A stretch of 64,000 nt of DNA from the NCBI RefSeq assembly GCF_023518235.1, contig NZ_CP090423.1, positions 2,480,001 to 2,544,000 on the forward strand, read 5' to 3'. A program made the translations under genes and the position numbers. This DNA is from Stenotrophomonas maltophilia. Lineage in GTDB: Bacteria; Pseudomonadota; Gammaproteobacteria; Xanthomonadales; Xanthomonadaceae. The notes beneath the pieces were generated by a model. The model ran no database searches and was not told the origin of the DNA. It saw only the letters and a program-made list of their open reading frames with translations. Shown in pieces: positions 1-19,487 of the stretch. Each line of letters opens with the position of its first letter. Position 1 is the first letter of the stretch.

Positions 1-23
1 ATCCGGATCTTTTGGTCCGCCAT
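1..23 (-). CDS. rpsJ: 30S ribosomal protein S10, first codons only
   Basis: The complement of bases 1-23 starts with ATG and reads MADQKIRI, the conserved amino end of ribosomal protein S10; the rest lies beyond the left edge. An AAGGA Shine-Dalgarno sits a few bases upstream. S10 is a small-subunit protein and, with NusB, part of the antitermination complex. It opens the S10 ribosomal protein operon, which in gammaproteobacteria follows the str operon (rpsL-rpsG-fusA-tuf), exactly as here. Identification rests on eight residues plus gene order. Confidence 0.85.
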
Positions 24-182
24 GGCGGTAGGTTCCTTCGTTAAAAGAGCGACAGACAAAGCCTCTGGGTTGCTTTGTCCCATGAAATTCCTGAATACGG
101 ACGTCCCACACTCCTGCAGGCCGACAAGGTCAATCCGTAGACCTCAAAAACGTAGGCAGACCCGTTCCCAGGCCTGCCCAGA
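24..182 (-). promoter_or_regulatory. rpsJ (S10 operon) 5' leader
   Basis: Between the promoter at 189-217 and the rpsJ start there are about 160 untranslated bases with no credible gene. In E. coli the S10 operon has a leader of similar length through which protein L4 represses its own operon. Whether L4 control exists here is inference; I only see the promoter, the spacing and the absence of a gene. Confidence 0.45.
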
Positions 183-188
183 CGTAGA

Positions 189-217
189 AGCATAATGGCA
201 CGCAAGGCAGCTGTCAA
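189..217 (-). promoter_or_regulatory. Sigma70-type promoter for the S10 operon
   Basis: On the minus strand TTGACA (217-212) is followed by a 17-base spacer and TATGCT (194-189). This is a perfect -35 box with ideal spacing and a good -10 box, upstream of rpsJ and downstream of tuf. The S10 operon can therefore be started independently of the str operon. Confidence 0.75.
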
Positions 218-307
218 CAGTCGCCTGTTGACGCCGCCTGAATGGCATTGACCCTTCCTGGTCCGGGGAACACAAGGCACATCCTGTGCCTGCTTTCCCA
301 TTTGATA

Positions 308-341
308 CGCCCCGATGCCCTACCCAGGCAACATCGGGGCG
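308..341 (-). terminator. Possible tuf terminator hairpin
   Basis: A perfect 10-base stem (CGCCCCGATG, 308-317, with its complement at 332-341) encloses a 14-base loop just past the tuf stop codon. There is no clear run of U after the stem on the minus strand, so termination may be partial or Rho-assisted. A second weak 6-base hairpin lies at 275-291. Confidence 0.4.
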
Positions 342-355
342 CAGATACTACCAGA

Positions 356-1546
356 TTACTCGATGATCTTCGAGACCACGCCGGCGCCGACGGTACGGCC
401 GCCTTCGCGGATGGCGAAGCGCAGACCTTCGTCCATTGCCACCGGGTTGATCAGGGTGACTTCCATCTTGATGTTGTCACCCGGCATCACCATTTCGACG
501 CCTTCCGGCAGCTTGGCAGCGCCGGTGATGTCGGTGGTGCGGAAGTAGAACTGCGGACGGTAGCCGTTGAAGAACGGGGTGTGACGGCCGCCCTCGTCCT
601 TCGACAGGACGTAGACTTCGCCTTCGAACTTGGTGTGCGGCTTGATCGAACCCGGCTTGGCCAGAACCTGGCCACGCTCGACGTCGTCACGCTTGGTGCC
701 GCGCAGCAGCAGACCGGCGTTGTCGCCTGCCTGGCCCTGGTCCAGCAGCTTGCGGAACATTTCGACGCCGGTCACGGTGGTCTTCTGCACCGGACGGATA
801 CCGACGATTTCGATTTCGTCGCCGACCTTGATGATGCCGCGCTCGATACGACCGGTCACCACGGTGCCGCGGCCCGAGATCGAGAACACGTCTTCCACCG
901 GCATCAGGAACGGCTTGTCGATCGCACGCTCCGGCTCCGGAATCCAGGTGTCCAGGGCATCGACCAGCTTCAGGATGGCCGGCACGCCGATGTCGCTCTG
1001 GTCGCCTTCCAGCGCCAGACGGGCCGAACCGGCGATGATCGGGGTGTCGTCGCCCGGGAACTCGTACTTGCTCAGCAGTTCGCGCACTTCCATCTCGACC
1101 AGCTCGAGCAGCTCGGCGTCGTCAACCATGTCGGCCTTGTTCAGGAACACGACGATGTACGGCACGCCGACCTGACGCGACAGCAGGATGTGCTCGCGGG
1201 TCTGCGGCATCGGGCCGTCAGCGGCCGAGCACACCAGGATCGCGCCGTCCATCTGGGCGGCACCGGTGATCATGTTCTTGACGTAGTCAGCGTGGCCCGG
1301 GCAGTCAACGTGGGCGTAGTGACGGGTCGGGGATTCGTATTCGACGTGCGCGGTCGAGATCGTGATACCACGAGCCTTTTCTTCCGGCGCGGCGTCGATG
1401 GCGTCATACGCCTTGAACTCGCCACCGAAACGCTCGGCACCGATCTTGGTCAGTGCGGCGGTCAGCGTGGTCTTGCCATGGTCGACGTGACCGATGGTGC
1501 CGACGTTGACGTGCGGCTTGGTGCGCTCGAACTTACCCTTTGCCAT
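356..1546 (-). CDS. tuf: Elongation factor Tu (copy 1, str operon)
   Basis: EF-Tu delivers aminoacyl-tRNA to the ribosomal A site as a GTP complex. The 396-residue protein has the P-loop GHVDHGKT at 19-26, the DCPGH switch near residue 81 and the NKAD guanine-specificity motif near 135-138, followed by the two beta-barrel domains. It lies 52 bases after fusA as the last gene of the rpsL-rpsG-fusA-tuf operon. The second copy at 17810-19000 encodes the same protein; the DNA differs at six silent positions, all within codons 2-115. Confidence 0.98.
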   Translation of the reverse strand: MAKGKFERTKPHVNVGTIGHVDHGKTTLTAALTKIGAERFGGEFKAYDAIDAAPEEKARGITISTAHVEYESPTRHYAHVDCPGHADYVKNMITGAAQMDGAILVCSAADGPMPQTREHILLSRQVGVPYIVVFLNKADMVDDAELLELVEMEVRELLSKYEFPGDDTPIIAGSARLALEGDQSDIGVPAILKLVDALDTWIPEPERAIDKPFLMPVEDVFSISGRGTVVTGRIERGIIKVGDEIEIVGIRPVQKTTVTGVEMFRKLLDQGQAGDNAGLLLRGTKRDDVERGQVLAKPGSIKPHTKFEGEVYVLSKDEGGRHTPFFNGYRPQFYFRTTDITGAAKLPEGVEMVMPGDNIKMEVTLINPVAMDEGLRFAIREGGRTVGAGVVSKIIE

Positions 1547-1598
1547 TGTTCTATACCTTGATTGTTCGTAAGTGGTTTCAAGAGAGGCTGAGCGAGGC

Positions 1599-3740
<2,142 letters not shown>

Positions 3741-3780
3741 GGGGAGCCTCTCAGATTTCTTGGAATTCGGATGGCCGAAC

Positions 3781-3852
3781 GCCGCCTTGCGGCGGCCTTC
3801 GGATTGGCGCAGCCCTTCTGGGGCCGCGAGGCAGCACCGTAATGGTGCTGCC
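3781..3852 (-). other. Hairpin pair between rpsG and fusA
   Basis: Two perfect stems lie in the rpsG-fusA gap: GGCAGCACC (3830-3838) with its complement at 3844-3852 around a 5-base loop, and GCCGCC (3781-3786) with GGCGGC (3791-3796) around a 4-base loop. Neither is followed by a U tract on the minus strand. They may be processing or mRNA-stability sites; function is inference. Confidence 0.45.
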
Positions 3853-3878
3853 CTGCCTGTTTTACAAGGCCGTCAAAC

Positions 3879-4352
3879 TCACCAGCGGTAGTGGGCGAAT
3901 GCCTTGTTGGCTTCGGCCATGCGGTGGGTTTCTTCGCGCTTCTTGATGGCGCCGCCGCGGTTTTCCGAGGCGTCGATCAGTTCAGCAGCCAGCTTCTTCG
4001 GCATGGTGTTCTCACCACGCTTGCGCGCGGAGTCGATCAGCCAGCGCATGGCCAGAGCCATCTTGCGCGACGAACGCACTTCGACCGGCACCTGGTAGGT
4101 GGCACCACCGACGCGGCGCGACTTGACTTCGACCGCCGGAGCGACGTTGTCCAGCGCCTTCTGCACCAGTTCAATGGCGTTGGCGCTGCTGTTCTTCTCG
4201 GTGATCACGTCCATGGCGCCGTACACGATCTTTTCGGCGACGGACTTCTTGCCGCTCTGCATGACCATGTTGATGAAGCGGGCGATGGTTTCGCTTCCGT
4301 GCTTCGGATCGGGCAGGACGGAACGCTGCGGAGTATTACCCTTACGCGACAT
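3879..4352 (-). CDS. rpsG: 30S ribosomal protein S7
   Basis: S7 nucleates assembly of the 30S head by binding the 3' domain of 16S rRNA, and in E. coli represses the str operon. The 157-residue protein begins [20 protein letters not shown] and contains the conserved [19 protein letters not shown] and [16 protein letters not shown] segments. It follows rpsL by 12 bases in the str operon. Confidence 0.98.
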   Translation of the reverse strand: MSRKGNTPQRSVLPDPKHGSETIARFINMVMQSGKKSVAEKIVYGAMDVITEKNSSANAIELVQKALDNVAPAVEVKSRRVGGATYQVPVEVRSSRKMALAMRWLIDSARKRGENTMPKKLAAELIDASENRGGAIKKREETHRMAEANKAFAHYRW

Positions 4353-4364
4353 AGTGCTCTCTCC

Positions 4365-4739
4365 TTATGCCTTCGGACGCTTGGCGCCGTACTTGGAACG
4401 GGCCTGGCGACGCTTGGCAACGCCGGCGGCGTCGAGCGAGCCACGAACGGTGTGGTAACGCACACCCGGCAGGTCCTTGACGCGACCGCCGCGGATCAGG
4501 ACCACGGAGTGCTCCTGCAGGTTGTGGCCTTCACCACCGATGTAGGAAATCACTTCTTCCTGGTTGGTCAGGCGGACCTTGGCAACCTTGCGCAGAGCCG
4601 AGTTCGGCTTCTTCGGAGTGGTGGTGTAGACACGGGTGCAGACGCCACGGCGCTGCGGGCACTTGTCGAGCGCCGGCGAGGCACTCTTGTAGGTGGTCGC
4701 TTGCCGCGGCTTGCGGACCAGCTGGTTGATCGTCGCCAT
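4365..4739 (-). CDS. rpsL: 30S ribosomal protein S12
   Basis: S12 lies at the decoding centre and controls decoding accuracy. The 124-residue protein begins [13 protein letters not shown] and has the conserved [17 protein letters not shown] core. Lysines are present at positions 43 and 88, the sites whose substitution causes streptomycin resistance in E. coli, so this is the sensitive-type allele. First gene of the str operon; promoter and leader hairpin lie just upstream. Confidence 0.98.
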
Positions 4740-4796
4740 CAGTAGGTTCTTCTGATTGGTGGCCGGAAAATCCGACCAGAGATGCGGAAATGTTAA

Positions 4797-4820
4797 AGCA
4801 GGCCGAAATTTTGGCCTGCT
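4797..4820 (-). promoter_or_regulatory. Leader hairpin of the str operon (attenuator-like)
   Basis: AGCAGGCC (4797-4804) pairs perfectly with GGCCTGCT (4813-4820) around an 8-base AT-rich loop. The hairpin begins a few bases after the expected transcription start of the promoter at 4831-4860 and is followed on the minus strand by TTAACATTTC. It could act as an attenuator or 5' stabiliser for rpsL. It might also help end rpoC read-through. Confidence 0.5.
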
Positions 4821-4830
4821 GAGACAGACG

Positions 4831-4860
4831 ATTGTAGCAACCTGCCAGGAAAGCAGTCAA
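4831..4860 (-). promoter_or_regulatory. Sigma70-type promoter of the str operon
   Basis: Minus-strand TTGACT (4860-4855), an 18-base spacer and TACAAT (4836-4831), about 90 bases before rpsL. Both boxes are one base from consensus. It lies inside the rpoC-rpsL gap, so the str operon does not depend only on read-through from rpoBC. Confidence 0.75.
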
Positions 4861-4984
4861 ACGCCTCCTGTCAAGCCCGTCCCTGATCCCGGAACGTTAC
4901 TGGGGGGCCTCCATGTACCCCGTTCAGGTTGGCGGGGCGAACCGCGATCGGTCCACCCTGCCCTGTCCTTGGCCCGATCGGTGT

Positions 4985-5006
4985 GGTCGAGCAAGCTCGA
5001 CCCTAC
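4985..5006 (-). repeat. SMAG (GTAG) palindrome
   Basis: On the minus strand, GTAG is followed by GGTCGAGC, two loop bases and GCTCGACC. GTAG plus a short perfect stem-loop is the signature of the SMAG repetitive extragenic palindromes described in S. maltophilia. It sits 17 bases past the rpoC stop codon. Confidence 0.75.
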
Positions 5007-5022
5007 CGGCCGGACCGGTGTT

Positions 5023-9243
<4,221 letters not shown>

Positions 9244-9298
9244 GGTGTTCTCCAGAAGGAGGAATGCTGTGTCGATGGGCTTTCAGGTCACTGCCAGC

Positions 9299-9322
9299 GG
9301 CGCGGCGGCGGACCGCCGCGCC
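9299..9322 (-). other. Intercistronic hairpin between rpoB and rpoC
   Basis: GGCGCGGCGG (9299-9308) pairs perfectly with 9313-9322 around a 4-base loop. No U tract follows. It lies 8 bases past the rpoB stop, so it is probably a processing or stability element rather than a terminator. Confidence 0.5.
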
Positions 9323-9330
9323 GGCATGGA

Positions 9331-13485
<4,155 letters not shown>

Positions 13486-13702
13486 GAGGTCTTCCACCTT
13501 GTTGTGCGGGCCGTGCGTCCACGACCCTGAAGGGAACTTGAAATTGTCAGTTGGAAGTCGCTGGTATTGCCGGCACCAGCACGCCTTCTCCCGCTACTTC
13601 CAACTGCCAACTCGTCTGCTACCACTCCCCCGCTGCCGCGCTCTGCGCTGGCCGGCCGGGGTCTGACCGCAGCCCGTGTTGGGCTTTTTGCTGCTTTTGA
13701 AA

Positions 13703-13726
13703 CAGTCGACCAACAGTCGACTCTAC
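13703..13726 (-). repeat. SMAG (GTAG) palindrome, AGTCGAC subtype
   Basis: Minus-strand GTAG followed by AGTCGACTGTTGGTCGACT. The same 24 bases recur at 36196-36219. It lies in the rplL-rpoB gap. The rest of this 330-base gap holds the attenuator at 13747-13774 and an 11-base inverted repeat (13548-13558 with 13598-13608); I see no gene. Confidence 0.7.
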
Positions 13727-13746
13727 CGACACCGCAACAACGACCA

Positions 13747-13774
13747 AAGGCCGGGGGCTTACGCCCCCAGCCTT
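13747..13774 (-). terminator. rplL-rpoB attenuator
   Basis: A 12-base stem (13747-13758 with 13763-13774, one G-U pair) and 4-base loop, 42 bases after the rplL stop. On the minus strand the stem ends in CCTT and is followed by TGGTCG, so termination should be partial. E. coli has a partial terminator at the same place, which lowers rpoBC expression relative to the ribosomal genes. Assignment is by position and structure. Confidence 0.65.
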
Positions 13775-13815
13775 GGCTGCATCGCCGTGAATCGATGACG
13801 ACGCAAGGGAAGTGC

Positions 13816-14184
13816 TTACTTGACTTCGACAGTCGCGCCAGCAGCTTCCAGGTCCTTCTTCATCTTCTCGGCTTCGTCCTTCGAAGCGGCTTCCTTCAGG
13901 ACGCCACCGGCTTCGGCCAGGTCCTTCGCTTCCTTCAGGCCCAGGCCGGTGATGGCGCGGACGGCCTTGATGACTTCGACCTTCTTCTCGCCGGCAGTCT
14001 TCAGGGTGACGGTGAATTCGGTCTGCTCTTCAACAGCAGCAGCCGGGCCGGCGGCAGCAGCCACGGCAACCGGAGCAGCGGCGGAGACGCCGAACTTCTC
14101 TTCGATGGCCTTGACCAGCTCCATCACTTCCATCAGGGACTTCTCGGCGATGGCGTCGACGATCTGTTCGTTGGTAAGGGACAT
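13816..14184 (-). CDS. rplL: 50S ribosomal protein L7/L12
   Basis: The stalk protein that recruits translational GTPases, present in several copies per ribosome. The 122-residue protein has an amino-terminal dimerisation domain ([20 protein letters not shown]), an Ala-rich hinge near 38-52 and the compact carboxy domain ending GATVEVK. It follows rplJ by 63 bases in the usual stalk operon. Confidence 0.98.
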   Translation of the reverse strand: MSLTNEQIVDAIAEKSLMEVMELVKAIEEKFGVSAAAPVAVAAAAGPAAAVEEQTEFTVTLKTAGEKKVEVIKAVRAITGLGLKEAKDLAEAGGVLKEAASKDEAEKMKKDLEAAGATVEVK

Positions 14185-14247
14185 GATAAATACCTTTGGA
14201 TGATTTTCTGGGTTGAGGTTCCGTCAGGAACCACGGTAAGTCGAAAC

Positions 14248-14784
14248 TCAGGCGGTCTCGGCGGCCGGCTCGGCAGCGTCGGCGGCGACGTCGCCACCAC
14301 CCTGCTTCTCGCCAACAGCCTTGATCGCGCGGGCGAACATCGTGACCGGCTCGGTCAGGACGCGGGCCAGCATGGCCAGGGCCTGATCGCGGGTCGGCAG
14401 CGAGGCCAGCACGTCAACGTGGCTTGCCGGGAACACTTCGCCACCGATGGCGACGACCTTAGCCTTCAGCTTGTCGTTGCCCTTGGCGGCTTCCTTGATC
14501 AGGCGACCGGCAGCGCCGGGCTCCTCGAGCGAGAACGCGTACAGCAGCGGACCAACCATCTGGTCCTGGGCGACTGCGAACTCGGTGCCTTCAACGGCGC
14601 GCGAAGCCAGGGTGTTCTTGACAACCTTCAAGAAAACACCGGTTTCACGAGCCTGCTTGCGCATCGCGGTCATCTGGGCGACCGTGGTGCCAGCGTATTC
14701 GGCTGCGATCAAGGAGTGGGCCTTGGCGGCGACGTCTGCCAGCTCGGCGACTACTTCTTGCTTCTGGGACAGATTGAGAGCCAT
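14248..14784 (-). CDS. rplJ: 50S ribosomal protein L10
   Basis: L10 anchors the L7/L12 stalk to 23S rRNA. The 178-residue protein begins [19 protein letters not shown] and contains the expected [11 protein letters not shown] and the [12 protein letters not shown] region that binds L7/L12. In E. coli the L10-L12 complex binds the rplJ leader and represses the operon; a long leader is present here. Confidence 0.97.
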
Positions 14785-15131
14785 TGCACTCCTCCTATTG
14801 AACTCCGCTTACGGCTCCTGCCGTGTGCGGTCCTGTGCGGCATCCGTCCTGGACGCCGGGAACATCGGGATGATGTTCCGGGGGTGGGCCGTTCTAGACC
14901 TGGAGTGGGCCAACCTGGGAAACCCAGACGTGCGTGAACCAGAAAAACTCCAGAAGGGCACCATCTACGCAGGGTGATTCCGGGGAATCGATTAAGCGCT
15001 CATGACTGCTCCGGCGGCGACTCCCTGCCAGATCGAGCTTCCGTGCCCGTCGCCGGTATTGCCACGACCGCGCCTGCGGTCTTTGACGGCTACCGCCGGC
15101 GATGTACTGCCTGCGATGCCTTCAAATGTCA
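14785..15131 (-). promoter_or_regulatory. Probable L10 leader (rplJ 5' region)
   Basis: Nearly 350 bases between the rplA terminator hairpin and rplJ hold no credible gene. A GAACATC/GATGTTC hairpin with flanking GC pairing is at about 14858-14881. This is where the autoregulatory L10 leader lies in proteobacteria. I cannot trace the kink-turn by eye, so the call is positional. Confidence 0.4.
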
Positions 15132-15160
15132 CGGTCACGGCACCCAAGGCACCGTGACCG
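15132..15160 (-). terminator. Hairpin after rplA
   Basis: CGGTCACGG (15132-15140) pairs perfectly with CCGTGACCG (15152-15160), loop 11 bases, starting 11 bases after the rplA stop. The minus strand continues TGACATTTGAAGG, a weak U tract. It is probably a partial terminator between the L11 and L10 units. Confidence 0.5.
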
Positions 15161-15170
15161 CTTGAAACAA

Positions 15171-15869
15171 TTACTTCAGGGTCAGCGACGACTGGTCGAC
15201 GGTGACGCCCGGGCCCATCGTCGAGCTGACCGAAACCTTCTGCAGGTAGGTGCCCTTCGAGGTGGCCGGCTTGGCCTTGATCAGGTCCAGCAGCAGCGCG
15301 GTCAGGTTCGACTTCAGCGCGTCTTCGGCGAAATCGGCCTTGCCGATGGTGCAGTGGATGATGCCGGCCTTGTCGGTGCGGTAACGGACCTGACCCGACT
15401 TGGCGTTCTTCACCGCTTCACCCGGGTTCGGGGAAACGGTGCCGACCTTCGGGTTCGGCATCAGGCCGCGCGGACCCAGCACGGTGCCCAGCTTACCGAC
15501 AACGCGCATGGCGTCCGGGGTCGCGATGACGACGTCGTAGTTCAGATCGCCGGCCTGCATCTTCTCGGCCAGGTCATCCATACCGACGGCTTCGGCGCCA
15601 GCGGCCAGGGCTTCGTCAGCCTTGGCACCGGCCGGAGCGAACACGGCGACGCGGACCGACTTGCCGGTACCAGCCGGCAGCACGGTGGAGCCACGGACCT
15701 GCTGGTCGGACTTCTTCGCATCGACGCCCAGGCGCACAGCAACGTCGATCGACTCGACGAACTTGGCCTTGGTGGCGCTCTTCAGGATGTTGATCGCGTC
15801 CTCGAAGGCGTATGCCTTGCCCGGAACGACGGCGGCCTTGATGGCCTTCTCACGCTTGGTCTGTGCCAT
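15171..15869 (-). CDS. rplA: 50S ribosomal protein L1
   Basis: L1 forms the mobile L1 stalk at the E site and in E. coli represses the rplK-rplA mRNA. The 232-residue protein begins [20 protein letters not shown] and has the conserved [15 protein letters not shown] segment near the middle. It lies 4 bases after rplK, implying coupled translation. Confidence 0.98.
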   Translation of the reverse strand: MAQTKREKAIKAAVVPGKAYAFEDAINILKSATKAKFVESIDVAVRLGVDAKKSDQQVRGSTVLPAGTGKSVRVAVFAPAGAKADEALAAGAEAVGMDDLAEKMQAGDLNYDVVIATPDAMRVVGKLGTVLGPRGLMPNPKVGTVSPNPGEAVKNAKSGQVRYRTDKAGIIHCTIGKADFAEDALKSNLTALLLDLIKAKPATSKGTYLQKVSVSSTMGPGVTVDQSSLTLK

Positions 15870-15873
15870 CTTA

Positions 15874-16302
15874 TTAACCCTCCACCACGAGGCCCATGGA
15901 ACGGGCAGAGCCAGCGATGGTACGCACGGCGGCGTCCAGGTCGGCGGCAGTCAGATCCGGTTCCTTCGCCTTGGCGATCTCTTCCAGCTGCTTACGGGTG
16001 ACCTTGCCGACCTTCTCGGTGTTCGGGCGCTTGGAGCCCGACGAGATGCCAGCGGCCTTCTTCAGCAGGGTGGTGGCCGGGGTGCTCTTGGTGATGAAGG
16101 TGAACGTACGGTCCGAGTAGGCCGTGATGATCACCGGAACCGGCAGACCCGGCTCGAGCTTCTGCGTGGCAGCGTTGAACGCCTTGCAGAATTCCATGAT
16201 GTTCAGACCACGCTGACCCAGCGCGGGACCGACCGGCGGCGAGGGGTTGGCCTGACCGGCCTTCACCTGCAGCTTGATGTAACCGACAACTTTCTTTGCC
16301 AT
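15874..16302 (-). CDS. rplK: 50S ribosomal protein L11
   Basis: L11 binds the GTPase-associated centre of 23S rRNA. The 142-residue protein begins [20 protein letters not shown] and contains the [19 protein letters not shown] signature. First gene of the L11 operon; an extended -10 promoter lies about 150 bases upstream. Confidence 0.98.
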   Translation of the reverse strand: MAKKVVGYIKLQVKAGQANPSPPVGPALGQRGLNIMEFCKAFNAATQKLEPGLPVPVIITAYSDRTFTFITKSTPATTLLKKAAGISSGSKRPNTEKVGKVTRKQLEEIAKAKEPDLTAADLDAAVRTIAGSARSMGLVVEG

Positions 16303-16449
16303 GTGAGTGCTCTCCGGGTGCTAGCGCCTTTCGACAACAGGCTCCCCATCGGACCGGGAATCACGCGTCCCGGCATCGCGTTTTGAAATCATGCCGAAGG
16401 CCACCTCGCGGCGGCCTCGTCCTGCCAGCATCCCAGCAGGGAGCCGCGA

Positions 16450-16458
16450 ACTATAACA
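16450..16458 (-). promoter_or_regulatory. Extended -10 promoter for rplKA
   Basis: Minus-strand TGTTATAGT (16458-16450) is an extended -10 element (TG-N-TATAGT). No good -35 box lies at the proper distance. An AT-rich GAAGAAAAAA tract is just upstream. It would give a leader of about 140 bases before rplK. Confidence 0.5.
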
Positions 16459-16495
16459 GGTTTTTTCTTCACATGCCTGAAGCGGCACATAAACG

Positions 16496-16523
16496 AAGGA
16501 AACCGGGCGATGCCCGGTTCCTT
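16496..16523 (-). terminator. secE-nusG operon terminator
   Basis: AAGGAAACCGGGC (16496-16508) pairs with GCCCGGTTCCTT (16512-16523) with one bulged A and a 3-base loop. On the minus strand it is followed by a T-containing CGTTTATG. It lies 75 bases past the nusG stop, between a SMAG pair and the rplK promoter. Confidence 0.6.
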
Positions 16524-16525
16524 CT

Positions 16526-16591
16526 GTAGAGTCGAGCCATGCTCGACTGCGCGGCATCCGGAGCCAGGAGTCGAGCATGGCTCGACTCTAC
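16526..16591. repeat. SMAG pair, inverted
   Basis: Two GTAG-headed palindromes point outward-in: GTAG-AGTCGAGC(CAT)GCTCGACT on plus at 16526-16548, and its inverted mate at 16569-16591 ending CTAC. The pair could fold into one long stem. It begins 6 bases past the nusG stop codon. Confidence 0.75.
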
Positions 16592-16597
16592 AGGCGG

Positions 16598-17158
16598 TCA
16601 GACGGCCTTTTCGACCTGGCCGAACTCGAGCTCGACCGGGGTGGCACGACCGAAGATCAGCACCGAGACGCGCAGACGGCTCTTCTCGTAGTTGACTTCT
16701 TCGACGACGCCATTGAAATCGTTGAACGGGCCGTCGGTGACGCGGACCATCTGGCCCGGCTCGAACAGCACCTTCGGGCGCGGCTTCTCGACACCCTCCT
16801 GAACGCGATTCAGGATGGCTTCGGCCTCGGAATCGGCGATCGGCAACGGACGGTCGGCGGTGCCGCCGATGAAGCCCATCACACGCGGGGTTTCCTTCAC
16901 CAGGTGCCAGCTTTCGTTGTCGATGCGCGGAATGCCGGCTTCTTCGTGGGTCTCGATCTGGACCAGCACGTAACCCGGGAAGAACTTGCGCTCGGAGCGG
17001 CGCTTCTGGCCAGCGCGCATCTCGACCACTTCTTCGGTCGGGACCAGGACGTCGCCGAAGCGCTCTTCCATGCCGTCACGGACGATGCGATCGCGCAGAG
17101 CCTGCGCCACCGACTTCTCGAAGCCCGAATAGGCGTGAACGACGTACCAACGCTTCAT
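16598..17158 (-). CDS. nusG: Transcription antitermination protein NusG
   Basis: NusG binds RNA polymerase, suppresses pausing and links it to Rho or the ribosome. The 186-residue protein begins [20 protein letters not shown], with the NGN domain ([11 protein letters not shown]) followed by the KOW domain ([16 protein letters not shown]). It follows secE by 10 bases, the normal secE-nusG pair. Confidence 0.98.
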   Translation of the reverse strand: MKRWYVVHAYSGFEKSVAQALRDRIVRDGMEERFGDVLVPTEEVVEMRAGQKRRSERKFFPGYVLVQIETHEEAGIPRIDNESWHLVKETPRVMGFIGGTADRPLPIADSEAEAILNRVQEGVEKPRPKVLFEPGQMVRVTDGPFNDFNGVVEEVNYEKSRLRVSVLIFGRATPVELEFGQVEKAV

Positions 17159-17168
17159 GCAAATCTCC

Positions 17169-17582
17169 TTAGCGGCTCAGGAACAGCTGAACCAGCCACT
17201 GAATGACGTAATCGAACCCACCCAGCAGCAGGCTGAGAATGGTTACCACCACCATCACGACCCAGGTCATGCGGATGGCTTCCTGGCGCGTCGGCCAGAC
17301 CACCTTGCGCAGTTCGAAACGCGACTCGGAGAGGAATTCGCGGGTGTCGCGCCCCTTGCCGGTCAGCATGAACACGCCGATACCGCCAACCAGGCCGACC
17401 ACAACCGCCAACGCACGCAACTGACCGGCCCACGCACCCAGCTGGGCGGCGCGACCGGAGTCGGCGGAGAACCAGAACCAGACGAACAGACCGGCCAGCA
17501 CCAGCAGCGATGCGGCGACATACTTGACGATATCCCCGCCCGTGGCGGAGGTGTCCTTGGAGTGTTCGATCTTGCTATTCAT
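17169..17582 (-). CDS. secE: Preprotein translocase subunit SecE
   Basis: SecE is the essential clamp of the SecYEG channel. The 137-residue protein has hydrophobic segments near residues 22-45 and 55-75 and the conserved carboxy segment [20 protein letters not shown]. It is preceded by tRNA-Trp, as in related gammaproteobacteria. Confidence 0.96.
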   Translation of the reverse strand: MNSKIEHSKDTSATGGDIVKYVAASLLVLAGLFVWFWFSADSGRAAQLGAWAGQLRALAVVVGLVGGIGVFMLTGKGRDTREFLSESRFELRKVVWPTRQEAIRMTWVVMVVVTILSLLLGGFDYVIQWLVQLFLSR

Positions 17583-17631
17583 CCGGCTGTGTCTGCTTTA
17601 GCGGCCCAGGCCGCTGGATAAGGTGGGCAGA

Positions 17632-17707
<76 letters not shown>

Positions 17708-17809
17708 ACGTTTGAAACTTGCCTTCCCTTAGACGGCGAAGGCGGACCGAGGTTCCCGGCCCGCCATTCGCGTAACCGGCGGCGCTATGCAACCACCGGT
17801 ACTGCAGGC

Positions 17810-19000
17810 TTACTCGATGATCTTCGAGACCACGCCGGCGCCGACGGTACGGCCGCCTTCGCGGATGGCGAAGCGCAGACCTTCGTCCATTGCCACCGGG
17901 TTGATCAGGGTGACTTCCATCTTGATGTTGTCACCCGGCATCACCATTTCGACGCCTTCCGGCAGCTTGGCAGCGCCGGTGATGTCGGTGGTGCGGAAGT
18001 AGAACTGCGGACGGTAGCCGTTGAAGAACGGGGTGTGACGGCCGCCCTCGTCCTTCGACAGGACGTAGACTTCGCCTTCGAACTTGGTGTGCGGCTTGAT
18101 CGAACCCGGCTTGGCCAGAACCTGGCCACGCTCGACGTCGTCACGCTTGGTGCCGCGCAGCAGCAGACCGGCGTTGTCGCCTGCCTGGCCCTGGTCCAGC
18201 AGCTTGCGGAACATTTCGACGCCGGTCACGGTGGTCTTCTGCACCGGACGGATACCGACGATTTCGATTTCGTCGCCGACCTTGATGATGCCGCGCTCGA
18301 TACGACCGGTCACCACGGTGCCGCGGCCCGAGATCGAGAACACGTCTTCCACCGGCATCAGGAACGGCTTGTCGATCGCACGCTCCGGCTCCGGAATCCA
18401 GGTGTCCAGGGCATCGACCAGCTTCAGGATGGCCGGCACGCCGATGTCGCTCTGGTCGCCTTCCAGCGCCAGACGGGCCGAACCGGCGATGATCGGGGTG
18501 TCGTCGCCCGGGAACTCGTACTTGCTCAGCAGTTCGCGCACTTCCATCTCGACCAGCTCGAGCAGCTCGGCGTCGTCAACCATGTCGGCCTTGTTCAGGA
18601 ACACGACGATGTACGGCACGCCGACCTGACGCGACAGCAGGATGTGCTCGCGGGTTTGCGGCATCGGGCCGTCAGCGGCCGAGCACACCAGGATCGCGCC
18701 GTCCATCTGGGCGGCACCGGTGATCATGTTCTTGACGTAGTCAGCGTGGCCCGGGCAGTCAACGTGGGCGTAGTGACGGGTCGGGGATTCGTATTCGACG
18801 TGCGCGGTCGAGATCGTGATACCACGAGCCTTTTCTTCCGGCGCGGCGTCGATGGCGTCATATGCCTTGAACTCGCCACCGAAGCGCTCGGCACCGATCT
18901 TGGTCAGTGCGGCGGTCAGCGTGGTCTTGCCGTGGTCGACGTGACCGATGGTGCCGACATTGACGTGCGGCTTGGTGCGCTCGAACTTACCCTTGGCCAT
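17810..19000 (-). CDS. tuf: Elongation factor Tu (copy 2, tRNA-tuf operon)
   Basis: Second EF-Tu gene, encoding the same 396 residues as the copy at 356-1546. It corresponds to tufB of the thrU-tyrU-glyT-thrT-tufB operon. By eye the DNA is identical to copy 1 from codon 116 to the stop. The six silent differences are at 18656, 18863, 18884, 18932, 18959 and 18995. Flanking DNA is unrelated, so the identity is maintained by gene conversion or strong selection. The two copies are direct repeats about 16 kb apart enclosing essential genes. Confidence 0.98.
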   Translation of the reverse strand: MAKGKFERTKPHVNVGTIGHVDHGKTTLTAALTKIGAERFGGEFKAYDAIDAAPEEKARGITISTAHVEYESPTRHYAHVDCPGHADYVKNMITGAAQMDGAILVCSAADGPMPQTREHILLSRQVGVPYIVVFLNKADMVDDAELLELVEMEVRELLSKYEFPGDDTPIIAGSARLALEGDQSDIGVPAILKLVDALDTWIPEPERAIDKPFLMPVEDVFSISGRGTVVTGRIERGIIKVGDEIEIVGIRPVQKTTVTGVEMFRKLLDQGQAGDNAGLLLRGTKRDDVERGQVLAKPGSIKPHTKFEGEVYVLSKDEGGRHTPFFNGYRPQFYFRTTDITGAAKLPEGVEMVMPGDNIKMEVTLINPVAMDEGLRFAIREGGRTVGAGVVSKIIE

Positions 19001-19041
19001 GGCTGCTTATCTCGAATTCGTCTGAGAGGTGATGCTTAAGA

Positions 19042-19117
<76 letters not shown>

Positions 19118-19166
19118 CGAGTTTTGCATTATGACATGAACTCGATAAGATTCAAAGTTCATTCAA

Positions 19167-19240
<74 letters not shown>

Positions 19241-19264
19241 GCCGGGAATGTCACAACGTGAAAC

Positions 19265-19350
19265 TGGTGGAGGGAGGTGGATTCGAACCACCGAAGGCGT
19301 AAGCCAGCAGATTTACAGTCTGCCCCCGTTGGCCGCTTGGGTATCCCTCC
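19265..19350 (-). tRNA. tRNA-Tyr (GTA)
   Basis: 86 bases with the long variable arm of a class II tRNA, acceptor GGAGGGA/TCCCTCC and encoded CCA, anticodon loop CTGTAAA giving GTA. First tRNA of the cluster. Confidence 0.97.
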
Positions 19351-19406
19351 TTACCACCCCATTCCGTTGCCGCCGAAGCGTTGCGGTGTGTGGTGGTGAG
19401 CCGCTT

Positions 19407-19435
19407 ATTCTGCTGATGGGACGGATGCCTGTCAA
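19407..19435 (-). promoter_or_regulatory. Promoter of the tRNA-tuf operon
   Basis: Minus-strand TTGACA (19435-19430), 17-base spacer, CAGAAT (19412-19407), about 57 bases before tRNA-Tyr. Immediately upstream (19437-19456) are A-rich runs on the minus strand, resembling an UP element of strong stable-RNA promoters. Confidence 0.65.
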
Positions 19436-19487
19436 CGCTTTTTTCCATCTTTTTCACACGTTGTCGCAAACCCATTGATACGCAAGG

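Noticed and set aside
41..301. Small minus-strand open frame in the tuf-rpsJ gap
   Set aside because: It spans the rpsJ promoter and leader, has no recognisable family and no supported start.
242..1561. Open plus-strand frame opposite tuf, repeated opposite the second tuf at 17693-19039
   Set aside because: It exists only because both tuf copies share sequence; it matches no protein family and is antisense.
17810..19000. Second tuf as an assembly duplication
   Set aside because: Flanking genes differ (tRNAs and secE against fusA and rpsJ), six silent differences exist, and two tuf genes at these places are normal in gammaproteobacteria.
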